Source: Puniceicoccaceae bacterium 5H (GTDB lineage Bacteria > Verrucomicrobiota > Verrucomicrobiia > Opitutales > Oceanipulchritudinaceae). From it: DNA of 64,000 nt. A program made the position numbers and the translations under genes. Numbering within the stretch: position 1 is the stretch's first letter; each line of letters starts with the position of its first letter. Below the pieces are notes generated by a model, which did not search any database, was not told the DNA's origin, and saw only the letters and a program-made list of their open reading frames with translations. This document shows, in pieces, positions 8,948-17,854 of the stretch. Where the stretch lies: assembly GCA_009772895.1 (NCBI GenBank), contig WOUP01000002.1, positions 406,264 to 470,263 of the forward strand, given 5' to 3'.

Positions 8948-10345
8948 ATGGCTAACGAAACTTACGATTTGGTGGTGATTGGCGGCGGTCCCGCCGGTTA
9001 CGCGGCAGCAATTCGCGCCGGTCAGTTGGGCAAGAAGGTTGCCTGCATCGAGATCGAGCGCGCGGGCGGCACCTGCCTCAACTGGGGCTGTATCCCGTCC
9101 AAGGCATTGCTGAAAGCGGCCGAAACCTTTGAGAGCATCCACGGCGCCGAGGAATTTGGCGTCTCCGTGGGCGACGTAAAGGTCGACTTCTCAAAGGTCA
9201 TGCAGCGTTCGCGTGGCGTGTCCGACAAGATGGCGCGCGGGATCGAGTTCCTCTTCAAGAAGAACAAGGTCGACTACTTCCTCGGCCGCGGTCACGTGCC
9301 GACCCCCGGCATCGTGCAGATCACCGAAGGTCCGGACGAAGGCAAGTCCTTCCAGACCAAGAACACCCTGATCGCCACCGGTTGCCGCTCCCGTCGCCTG
9401 CCGAACCTCGAAGTCGACGGCGAGCGCGTGATGACCTCCCGCGAGGCGCTGGTGATGAAAAAGCAGCCCAAGAGCATCGCCATCCTCGGTGCGGGCGCCA
9501 TCGGCGTGGAGTTTGCCTACTTCCTCAACACGCTCGGCACTGAAGTCCACCTCATCGAGATGATGGACCGCATCGTGCCGGTAGAGGACGAAGAAATTTC
9601 CCAGGCGCTGGCCCGCTCCTTCAAGAAGCAGGGCATCAAGGTCTATACCGGCACCAAGGTGGAAAACCCGGAAACGACCGAAAACGGCGCCAAGATGCAG
9701 CTGGTGAAGGGCGACAAGACGGAGACGCTCGAAGTCGATACCCTCTTGCTCTCCATCGGCGTCGTGCCGCTGCTCGAAGGTGCGCTCGGCGACCGTGTGA
9801 ACCTCGAGCTCGACCAACGCGGCTACATCAAGGTCAACGACCGCTACGAGACCAACCTCAAGGGCATCTACGCCGCCGGCGACATCATCGGGCCGCCGTG
9901 GCTCGCCCACGTCGCGACCTACGAAGCCGTGCAGGCCGTCAACGGCATGTTCAAGCACAGCGAGCCGAAGCGCGTGACCACCTTCCCGGGCTGCACCTAC
10001 TGCCACCCGCAGATCGCCAGCGTCGGCCTGACCGAGGCGAAGGCCAAGGAAAAGGGCCTCGAATACAAGGTGGGCAAGTTCCCCTTCACCGCGCTGGGCA
10101 AGGCCGTGGCCGTCAACATGCCCGAAGGCTTCGTGAAGCTGATCACCGACGCCAAATACGGCGAGCTGCTGGGCGCCCACATCATCGGCAACGATGCGAC
10201 CGAGCTGATCACCGAGTATGTGCTCGCGATGAAATCCGAGATCACCGTGGACGAGATTCACGCCACGATCCACGCCCACCCGACCATGTCCGAGGCACTG
10301 GGCGAAGCCGCCGCCGCGACCCACAACGAAGCGATCCACATCTAG
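8948..10345 (+). CDS. lpdA: Dihydrolipoyl dehydrogenase (E3)
   Basis: FAD flavoenzyme of 465 residues that reoxidises the lipoyl groups of pyruvate/2-oxoglutarate dehydrogenase and the glycine cleavage system with NAD+. The start at 8948 places the FAD-binding GGGPAGYAAAIRAG at residues 12-25. The redox disulphide is Cys43/Cys48 in GGTCLNWGCIPSK. The NAD site is GAGAIGVEF. The catalytic His-Glu pair is in HAHPTMSEALGE near the C-terminus. No E1 or E2 gene is adjacent, so the stand-alone E3 is probably shared between complexes. A strong terminator follows. Confidence 0.96.
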   Translation: MANETYDLVVIGGGPAGYAAAIRAGQLGKKVACIEIERAGGTCLNWGCIPSKALLKAAETFESIHGAEEFGVSVGDVKVDFSKVMQRSRGVSDKMARGIEFLFKKNKVDYFLGRGHVPTPGIVQITEGPDEGKSFQTKNTLIATGCRSRRLPNLEVDGERVMTSREALVMKKQPKSIAILGAGAIGVEFAYFLNTLGTEVHLIEMMDRIVPVEDEEISQALARSFKKQGIKVYTGTKVENPETTENGAKMQLVKGDKTETLEVDTLLLSIGVVPLLEGALGDRVNLELDQRGYIKVNDRYETNLKGIYAAGDIIGPPWLAHVATYEAVQAVNGMFKHSEPKRVTTFPGCTYCHPQIASVGLTEAKAKEKGLEYKVGKFPFTALGKAVAVNMPEGFVKLITDAKYGELLGAHIIGNDATELITEYVLAMKSEITVDEIHATIHAHPTMSEALGEAAAATHNEAIHI

Positions 10346-10370
10346 GCGCGCTTCATTTTACGATTTTCAC

Positions 10371-10402
10371 GGCAGCATCCTCTATGGATGCTGCCTTTTT
10401 TT
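10371..10402 (+). terminator. Rho-independent terminator of lpdA
   Basis: Perfect 10-bp stem GGCAGCATCC/GGATGCTGCC, loop TCTAT, followed by seven T. It lies 25 bases after the lpdA stop. Confidence 0.93.
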
Positions 10403-10544
10403 GTGTCGAATGATCGGTGGATTGTAAGCGCAGTGTGACCGATTCCGACTCCCCTGCTTGATGTTGTATCGTAGGCGATGATGACGACTGTATGATCCTT
10501 TTCAGGGAAATGGGGGAGGAAGGTCTTGTGAGCCCGTGCACCCA

Positions 10545-10645
10545 GCAAGCTGAAGGCTTGCCCTAGCGTAGCCGGTGGTTGAGGCCGCAAGGCGGACGAT
10601 ACCACCGGTAGAGCTCCATCGGTGTGCACCTTGAAGAGGTGCCAT
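10545..10645 (+). repeat. Three-hairpin dispersed repeat, copy 1
   Basis: The order is: hairpin GCAAGC-TGAAG-GCTTGC (10545-10561); the bases AGCGTAG; a larger stem-loop with outer arms CCGGTGGT (10572-10579) and ACCACCGG (10601-10608) and an inner stem CCGC/GCGG; then hairpin GCACCT-TGAAG-AGGTGC (10626-10642). The same arrangement recurs at 10706 and, inverted, at 36405. Confidence 0.8.
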
Positions 10646-10705
10646 ATTGGGCCGCCCTTGACCTGTGGCACCGCTTCGGGGCGCGGTGTAGGGGGCGAGG
10701 AGCCC

Positions 10706-10809
10706 GGCATCCTGGAGGGATGCCAGATTGTAGCCGGTGGTTGAGGGCGCAATCGCGCCCGACACCACCGGAACAGAAGCCTAACGAATGCACCTTGAAG
10801 AGGTGCCAT
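10706..10809 (+). repeat. Three-hairpin dispersed repeat, copy 2
   Basis: The order is: hairpin GGCATCC-TGGAG-GGATGCC (10706-10724); a stem-loop with outer arms CCGGTGGT (10734-10741) and ACCACCGG (10764-10771) and an inner stem GGGCGC/GCGCCC; then hairpin GCACCT-TGAAG-AGGTGC (10790-10806). Compared with copy 1, the inner stem and first hairpin differ on both arms so that pairing is kept. Confidence 0.8.
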
Positions 10810-10873
10810 CGGTTTGCACAGTCCCTCGCGACTTTGCGAAAGGGGCAGGTGACCCGGTTCTCGACTCCCTGCC

Positions 10874-12037
<1,164 letters not shown>

Positions 12038-12916
12038 CTACCGCGTCTTGCGGTAGGCGGCCGAGGTAACCATGCGTAGGGGCAGATCGAGGCCGAGCAG
12101 GCTCTCGGAGTGCCCGATAAACAAGTAGCCGCCCGGGCGCAGGTTGCGGCAAAGCTTCTCGACCACGGCCTGCTGCGTGGGGCGGTCGAAATAGATCGCC
12201 ACGTTGCGGAAGAAGATTGCGTCGAAGGTGTCGGCTACCGGGTAGTGCTCGTCCATAAAGTTGAGGCGATGGAAATGGACTCGGCTACGCAGTTCGGGCG
12301 TGATGCGGACGGTGTTTTTAGAGGGATCTCGGCTGCGCAGCAGGTATTTCTTGCGCAAGGGCTCTGGGATCGGCTCGATGCGTGACTGCTCGTAGATAGC
12401 CGCCCGGGCGTGGTCCAGGACGGTCGTGCAGATGTCGGTCGCCAGGATGCCGAAATCGAAGCGCCCCCGTTGGTGCCCGAATTCGCTCAGGACCATCGCG
12501 AGGGTATAAGCCTCTTCGCCTGAGGAACAGCCCGCACACCAGACCTTTGCCTTCCAGGGATAGCCCTGGCTGGGGTCGAGGGAGGGCAGGGCCTGTTGCT
12601 GCAGGAAGTCGAAGTGCTTGGACTCGCGGAAGAAGTCCGTCTTGTTGGTCGTGACGGCATTGAAGAAGTCGGCCAGCTCCTGCTGCGCGTGGGGCGATTT
12701 GAGCAGGTAATCCTTGTAGGCTTCGATGCTGTCCAGGTTCAATGCCCGCAGCCGCCGTTGCAGGCGGCTGCGCAACATCGGCAGCTTGCTCTCGGGCATC
12801 TTGATCCCGAGACGTTCGGTGATGAACTCGCCCAATACGCGAAAGCTCCTTACGCTGAGGCGCAGTTCCTCGTGGCTATCGAGGTAGGTGGTGTCTTCGT
12901 GCATGGGCGGGCTCAC
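12038..12916 (-). CDS. cheR: Chemotaxis protein methyltransferase
   Basis: Transfers methyl groups from S-adenosylmethionine to receptor glutamates. The 292 residues have the N-terminal helical CheR domain (about 25-80) and the Rossmann methyltransferase domain. The motif NAVTTNKTDFFRE precedes the SAM-binding WCAGCSSGEEAYTLAM. It is followed by LATDICTTVLDHAR and the conserved FRNVAIYFD (usually FCRNVLIYF). The start at 12916 lies 8 bases after the cheW stop; a second ATG four codons in is also possible. No extra TPR or other domain is fused. Confidence 0.96.
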   Translation of the reverse strand: MSPPMHEDTTYLDSHEELRLSVRSFRVLGEFITERLGIKMPESKLPMLRSRLQRRLRALNLDSIEAYKDYLLKSPHAQQELADFFNAVTTNKTDFFRESKHFDFLQQQALPSLDPSQGYPWKAKVWCAGCSSGEEAYTLAMVLSEFGHQRGRFDFGILATDICTTVLDHARAAIYEQSRIEPIPEPLRKKYLLRSRDPSKNTVRITPELRSRVHFHRLNFMDEHYPVADTFDAIFFRNVAIYFDRPTQQAVVEKLCRNLRPGGYLFIGHSESLLGLDLPLRMVTSAAYRKTR

Positions 12917-12924
12917 GGTGCGGC

Positions 12925-13404
12925 TTAGCTGGAGTGCGCGCCGATGAGGGCGAGCTCGTTGGAGGAGAATACGGCCGCGATATCGAGGATGATGACGAAG
13001 CCGGTGTCGCGTTTGCCCATGCCGCGGATGAACTCCGTGCGCCAGCGCATGGCGATCGACGGGGGCGGGTTGACGCTGGCCTCTTCAAACTCCACGACAT
13101 CGTGCACGCTGTCCGCGATACCGCCGAGCGTCGTCATCTCGCCATCCAGCTCGAGTTCGAGCACGATGATGCGCGAGTTGACGGTGTCGGTGACGGGGGG
13201 CAGGCCGAACTTGCGCCGCAGGTCCACTACGGGGATGGCGCTGCCACGGACGTTGACGACGCCCCGCATGTAGTCGGGCGCGGTCGGCACCTTGGTAATC
13301 TGGGTTAGTTCGAGGACTTCGCGCACCTGGGTCACGTTGATGGCAAACTCTTCGTCACCCAGGCGGAAGGTCAGGTATTGGGCGGATTCCATCGTAGCAT
13401 TCAT
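12925..13404 (-). CDS. cheW: CheW coupling protein
   Basis: Scaffold linking the receptor tip to CheA. A single SH3-like CheW domain fills the 159 residues. Recognisable blocks are YLTFRLGDEEFAINVTQVRE, then the conserved MRGVVNVRGSAIPVVDLRRKFG and a C-terminal RTEFIRGMGKRDTGFVIILD segment. It sits between the membrane receptor gene (9 bases upstream) and cheR (8 bases downstream), which supports a role in this cluster's own array. Confidence 0.96.
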   Translation of the reverse strand: MNATMESAQYLTFRLGDEEFAINVTQVREVLELTQITKVPTAPDYMRGVVNVRGSAIPVVDLRRKFGLPPVTDTVNSRIIVLELELDGEMTTLGGIADSVHDVVEFEEASVNPPPSIAMRWRTEFIRGMGKRDTGFVIILDIAAVFSSNELALIGAHSS

Positions 13405-13413
13405 GGTCGATTC

Positions 13414-15108
13414 CTAGTAGCGTTGGAATTCGCGGTCGCGGGTATCGGCAGTGTCATTCGAGCCGTCGAGGCTGATCGAGATGCCCTTGCCGTTGCGAGA
13501 GAGGTTGCCGTTGCTTCCGTTCTGGCCGCCGAAGGCTTTGGCAGCGTTCATGCGGGGCGCGGCCTTGGCGACCGGAGCGACGCGGCTGCCCTGCCGTTCC
13601 TGATTTTCGTCCAGCTTGAAGAAGCCGATCGTGTCTTGTAGCTGCTGCCCCTGGCTGGCCAGTTCCTCGGCAGTGGAGGCCATCTCTTCGGAGGAAGCGG
13701 AGTTGCGCTGCGTCACCTGGTCGAGCTCCTGCATGGCCTTGCTCACCTGGTTGGCGCCGGTGGTCTGTTCGGCGCTGGCGGCGGCGATTTCCTGCACGAG
13801 CTCGGCCGTGCGGCGAATGTCGGGCACCAGTTTGGTCAGCAGTTCGCCGGCTTCTTCGGCCAGGCTCACGCCTCCACTGGTGAGGCGGCTGATTTCGCTG
13901 GCGGAAGCCTGGCTGCGTTCGGCCAGCTTGCGCACTTCGGAGGCCACCACGGCAAAGCCCTTGCCGTGTTCACCCGCGCGGGCGGCTTCGACCGCGGCGT
14001 TGAGGGCGAGCAGGTCGGTCTTGCGCGCGATTTCTTCGATGATACTGATCTTGTCGGCGATCTCGTTCATCGCCTTGACGGTGTCGGCGACGGCCTTGCC
14101 GCTGGTTTCCGCATCCTGGGCCGCCTTGCTGGCGATCATGTCCGTCTGCTTGGCGTTGTCGGAATTCTGCTGAATGCTGGCGCTCATTTCCTCCATGGAG
14201 GAGGTGGTCTCTTCGGCCGAAGCGGCCTGCTCGGTCGCGCCTTCCGAAAGCTGTTGGGCGGCGGCGCTCATTTCCTCACTGCCGGAGGCGACGTTGGAGG
14301 CTGCCGTGTTCACGTCGGTCACGACGCGGCGCAGGTTTTCGACCATCTTGTTCATGGTCTCGAGCAGCTTGCCGATCTCGTCCTTGCGATCCACCTCGAT
14401 GGAGTGAGAGAGATCGCCGGTCGAGACGGTGTTGGCAAATTCCAGCGATGTGTAAAGCGGCTGAGTGATGCTGCGCGTGATGAAGTAGGCGATGGCGGCC
14501 GCCGTGCCGAGGGTGATCAAAAGCGCGATGGCGAGGCCAACAAAAGCGGCGGTGACAAACGCGAGTGCCTCGTTGCCGGCTTCGCCTGACGTCTTGCGAA
14601 TGTAGTCCACCAAGGTGTTGAGCTTGGCCATATAGGCATCGAAGGACGGGTCCAGTTGTTCGCGGGCCAACTGAATAGCCTCCGCGTCCTGCTGATTGCT
14701 GCTGGCCGCCAATACCTTGGTGCGAAGGTCGATGTAGGCGAGGCGCGTTTGCGTCACATCCTCAAAGAGACTTTGCTCGTGGGGGTCTGTGATGCTTTCC
14801 TGGTATTCCTTGACGGTCGCGGCGTTGGCGACGCTCTCCTGCAACATTTCTTCCTCGAGTGAATCCTTACGCTCCTTCGAGTTGGCAATGACGTGGCGGA
14901 ATACGAGGGCGTAGTTGCTGCGAGCACGCGACTCCAGCAAGCCGGCTCGGCTGAGGCTGGGGATGGATTGCTCCGCCAGCTCCTCGCTGCGGTCGCGGAT
15001 ATGATCGAGTTGCAGGTAGGTGTAGCCCGCGAGGCCCAGCACAGTGACGATGACAGCGCCGAAACCCAGGAACATACGGGTTCCGATCTTCAGGTCTTTG
15101 AGTTTCAT
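13414..15108 (-). CDS. Methyl-accepting chemotaxis protein, four-helix-bundle sensor type
   Basis: A transmembrane chemoreceptor of 564 residues. The first membrane helix is at about 12-30 and the second at about 183-213. Between them is a roughly 150-residue periplasmic domain that looks like the all-helical 4HB_MCP type. HAMP follows (about 214-265, with [20 protein letters not shown]). The cytoplasmic hairpin has the signalling tip [20 protein letters not shown] followed by the [20 protein letters not shown] block. There is no CheR-tethering pentapeptide; the tail after residue 510 is Gly/Asn-rich and ends in REFQRY. The ligand cannot be inferred. It is the only membrane receptor in the operon. 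Confidence 0.95.
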   Translation of the reverse strand: MKLKDLKIGTRMFLGFGAVIVTVLGLAGYTYLQLDHIRDRSEELAEQSIPSLSRAGLLESRARSNYALVFRHVIANSKERKDSLEEEMLQESVANAATVKEYQESITDPHEQSLFEDVTQTRLAYIDLRTKVLAASSNQQDAEAIQLAREQLDPSFDAYMAKLNTLVDYIRKTSGEAGNEALAFVTAAFVGLAIALLITLGTAAAIAYFITRSITQPLYTSLEFANTVSTGDLSHSIEVDRKDEIGKLLETMNKMVENLRRVVTDVNTAASNVASGSEEMSAAAQQLSEGATEQAASAEETTSSMEEMSASIQQNSDNAKQTDMIASKAAQDAETSGKAVADTVKAMNEIADKISIIEEIARKTDLLALNAAVEAARAGEHGKGFAVVASEVRKLAERSQASASEISRLTSGGVSLAEEAGELLTKLVPDIRRTAELVQEIAAASAEQTTGANQVSKAMQELDQVTQRNSASSEEMASTAEELASQGQQLQDTIGFFKLDENQERQGSRVAPVAKAAPRMNAAKAFGGQNGSNGNLSRNGKGISISLDGSNDTADTRDREFQRY

Positions 15109-15196
15109 GATTACGGGGAGTGAAGCGTTTTATTAACGTTATTATTTTGCGGCCTGTGGCTCGTCGTCAGCAGGCTGGGGGAGAGAAAAGGAAGGG

Positions 15197-17185
15197 TCAG
15201 GCGCTGTGGCGCGTCTGGTGCATGAGTTGATGAATCTGGTCGGCCGAATGCTCGACGACGCCGTCGATGTCGAGGATCAGGGCGACGCGGCCATCGCCGA
15301 GGATGGTGGCACCGGAACAGACCCGGATGTTTTGGTAAAAGCGGCCGAGCGACTGGATCACCGTCTGATGACTGCCGAGCACGCGGTCGACCACGATGCC
15401 GACGCGCTGGCCTTCGTGGCGGGTGATGACAATCTTCTCGATTTCCGGCTCCGGGCTCGTGATGCCGAAAAGCTCGCGCAGGCGAATGTAGGGCACGAGT
15501 TCGTCCCGGACGGTGACGAGGTTACGCCCGTTCTGGCGGGTACGTTCGTGGCGGTGCAGCTCCACATTTTCCGTCACGGCAGACATCGGCACGATATAGC
15601 GATCGCCGTCCAGCTCGACGGCCAGCCCCTCGATGATAGCCAAGGTCAGGGGCAGGGTCAGGCGCACGGTCGTGCCCTTGCCGCGTTCGCTCGAAAGCTC
15701 GATCGAGCCACGCAGCGCTTCCAGCTGTTTCTTGACCGCGTCCATGCCCACGCCGCGGCCGGAGATACTGGTGACGGTCTTGGCGGTCGAAAAGCCAGGC
15801 AGGAAAATGAGGTTGTAGATCTCGCGATCTGACAGGACGGCATCGGGAGCGATCAGGCCGCGTTCGAGTGCCTTTTCGCGGATCGCCTGCGGGTTGATGC
15901 CCTTGCCGTCGTCCTCGATCGTGATGACCACCTCGGAGCCCTCGTGCGCAGCAGAAAGGCGCAGGGTACCGTGGCGGGCCTTGCCAGCACTCAGGCGTTC
16001 TTCCGGCGTGCTGAAGCCGTGGTCGAGGCTGTTGCGGATCAGGTGGACGAGCGGGTCGCCCAGCTGGTCGAGCACAGTCTTGTCCAGTTCGGTTTCCGCC
16101 CCTTCGGTTACGAGGTGGACCTCCTTGCCCAATTCGTTGGAGAGGTCGTGCACGAGGCGCTTGAAGCGGCTGAAGGTGGTACCGATCGGCATCATGCGGA
16201 TACCCAGCACACTGTCGCGCAGCTCGGCCACCAAGCGTTCGATGGCCTCAACGGGGGAGGCCAGCTCGCTGTCGTCGATCCGGGTCGAGACCTGCATCAG
16301 GCGCGACTGGTTCATCACCAGCTCTCCGACAAGCTTCACCAGGTGGTCGAGCTTGGCGGAGGGCACGCGCAGGGTCTGACCGCCGAGCGATTTTGGGGTC
16401 GCGTCGGCCGTGGGCTTCTCCGGTTGCACCGGCGTGGGCGCCACTTGCGGGGCAGCAGCTTCCCCTGAGGCCGCCTGGGCAGGGGATTCGACGGCTTCGA
16501 TCGCGATCTCGCTCTCGTCTTCGACGAAGATGAAGACGTCCTGGATCGCGTTGCGGTCGTGAGAAGTCGTCAGTGTGATGTCCCAACCCAGGTAACAATG
16601 CTCGGGATTGAGCGCATCCAGCGGCGGGATGCGATCCGTCAAGGCGACGATCTCGCAGGTGCCGAGGCTGCGCAGATCTTCGAGCAGGCCGACGGGGTCG
16701 AGGCCGGTCGCGGTCACGCCCGGGCCCGGGCGAAAGCGAATGTGCCAGATGCGCTGCGTTTCTCCGCCGGCTTGCGGGGTAGGAGCAAGCTGCACTGCCG
16801 AGACCGCATGAGGGTTGGTGAGTTCGCCCAGCAGGCCGATGATGCGTTCGGACTCATCGGCAGCGTCCAGGCTGTCGGGCTCCAGCAACAGGCGATTGAT
16901 CTGGTCGCGGCTGGCGAGGAGGAGGCCCAGCAGTTCGTCGCTCAGCTCCAGTTCACCTGCCCGTACGCGATCCAGCGCCGTCTCCACGTGGTGGGTAAAC
17001 GCGGCCACGGTGTCGAAGCCGAACATGGCACCGGAGCCCTTCAGCGTGTGAAAGGCGCGGAACATGCGGTTGATCGCCTCGGGATCAGCCGGGCGCTGGT
17101 TCAGGTCGAGCGCGGTCTCCTCGACTTGAGCCAGGAGATCTTCAGCCTCGAGCAAGAAAGTCTGTGCCGGGTCGGGTTGGCTCAT
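15197..17185 (-). CDS. cheA: Chemotaxis histidine kinase
   Basis: Autophosphorylates in response to receptor state and passes phosphate to CheY and CheB. The 662 residues contain an Hpt domain (1-105, phospho-His46 in AFHTLKGSGAMFG). A roughly 100-residue response-regulator-docking-like segment covers 128-228. The P3 dimerisation domain covers about 265-330. The ATPase domain has HLIRNSLDHGF, EDDGKGIN and the SGRGVGMDAVKKQ block. A C-terminal CheW-like P5 domain covers 520-650. The linker (230-265) is rich in Ala/Pro/Glu. There is a single Hpt and no fused receiver. cheY ends 8 bases upstream. Confidence 0.97.
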   Translation of the reverse strand: MSQPDPAQTFLLEAEDLLAQVEETALDLNQRPADPEAINRMFRAFHTLKGSGAMFGFDTVAAFTHHVETALDRVRAGELELSDELLGLLLASRDQINRLLLEPDSLDAADESERIIGLLGELTNPHAVSAVQLAPTPQAGGETQRIWHIRFRPGPGVTATGLDPVGLLEDLRSLGTCEIVALTDRIPPLDALNPEHCYLGWDITLTTSHDRNAIQDVFIFVEDESEIAIEAVESPAQAASGEAAAPQVAPTPVQPEKPTADATPKSLGGQTLRVPSAKLDHLVKLVGELVMNQSRLMQVSTRIDDSELASPVEAIERLVAELRDSVLGIRMMPIGTTFSRFKRLVHDLSNELGKEVHLVTEGAETELDKTVLDQLGDPLVHLIRNSLDHGFSTPEERLSAGKARHGTLRLSAAHEGSEVVITIEDDGKGINPQAIREKALERGLIAPDAVLSDREIYNLIFLPGFSTAKTVTSISGRGVGMDAVKKQLEALRGSIELSSERGKGTTVRLTLPLTLAIIEGLAVELDGDRYIVPMSAVTENVELHRHERTRQNGRNLVTVRDELVPYIRLRELFGITSPEPEIEKIVITRHEGQRVGIVVDRVLGSHQTVIQSLGRFYQNIRVCSGATILGDGRVALILDIDGVVEHSADQIHQLMHQTRHSA

Positions 17186-17193
17186 GGCGATTC

Positions 17194-17556
17194 CTAGCGC
17201 ATGAGGCGGGTGACGACCATGGTCAGCTGGTCACGCGTGAATGGCTTGACGATCCAACCGGTGGCGCCTGCGGCCTTGCCGGCCTGCTTCATCTCCGGCT
17301 GCGACTCGGTCGTCAGCATCACGATGGGGATCAGGCGGCCTTGCGGCGTCGCGCGGGCCTGACGGACGAATTCGATCCCGTCCATGCGCGGCATATTGAC
17401 GTCGGTGATGATCATGGCGATGTCGTTGGCCGCGAGCTGCTCGAGCCCTTCGACACCATCCTTGGCGGTGACCGCGGTATGGCCCAGTTGGGAGACGGTC
17501 ATGCTGACCATCTGGCGTATGCTGAGGGAGTCATCAACGGTCAGTATCGTTTTCAT
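17194..17556 (-). CDS. cheY: CheY-type response regulator
   Basis: A 120-residue stand-alone receiver. The acidic pocket is VDDS (Asp8/Asp9), phospho-Asp52 is in ITDVNMPRMDG, a Thr is in VMLTTES, and Lys is in WIVKPFT. As the only free receiver in the operon it is the presumed output, toward a flagellar motor or twitching machinery that is not encoded in the window. Its start overlaps the end of the upstream STAS gene by 23 bases, indicating translational coupling. Confidence 0.95.
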   Translation of the reverse strand: MKTILTVDDSLSIRQMVSMTVSQLGHTAVTAKDGVEGLEQLAANDIAMIITDVNMPRMDGIEFVRQARATPQGRLIPIVMLTTESQPEMKQAGKAAGATGWIVKPFTRDQLTMVVTRLMR

Positions 17557-17851
17557 TGCTTGCTACAGTGAGGGAGGGGAGGGAGAGAGAAGCAGCATGA
17601 GCGGCCTCCAGAATGGCGTCGGAAGGGTTGCTCAGGCTGAATTGTGGGGAGCGGGCTGTGGCGGTCTGCCATGCCGAGACCAAGAGCTGGATGCCATTGG
17701 TGTCGGCAGCGGTGACCTCTGAAAGATTGATGACGATGGGGTGCTCCGCTTGCAGGCCGGAGCAAAGCGCGCGGTGCCATTCGGCGGCGGTGTGGACCGT
17801 CAATTCGCCGGTGATCTTGAGAATGGTTTCGGGCTGCTCGTGAAGTTGCAT
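17534..17851 (-). CDS. STAS-domain protein in the che operon
   Basis: A 105-residue single STAS domain (MQLHEQPETILKITGELTVH at the start; phospho-site loop VTAADTNGIQLL). In the SpoIIAA phospho-site position the residue is Thr (ADTNG) rather than Ser. Stand-alone STAS genes occur in several proteobacterial chemotaxis clusters, where their job is not settled. It overlaps cheY by 23 bases and begins 3 bases after the upstream receptor-like gene, so it is firmly part of the operon. A serine/glutamate-rich tail (95-105) is unassigned. Confidence 0.85.
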   Translation of the reverse strand: MQLHEQPETILKITGELTVHTAAEWHRALCSGLQAEHPIVINLSEVTAADTNGIQLLVSAWQTATARSPQFSLSNPSDAILEAAHAASLSLPSLTVASNENDTDR

Positions 17852-17854
17852 CGT

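Larger units (their letters stand above)
10346..10873. other. Gene-free region between lpdA and cheB holding structured repeats
   Basis: These 528 bases hold the lpdA terminator, about 140 bases without recognisable features, and two copies of a three-hairpin repeat (listed separately). Between the copies is a further G+C-rich stretch with local inverted repeats (a CACCGC...GCGGTG pairing near 10668-10690). Open frames here encode only low-complexity peptides made from the repeats and are not genes. A weak hairpin GGCAGG/CCTGCC (10844-10873) could terminate the che operon on the minus strand. Confidence 0.7.
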
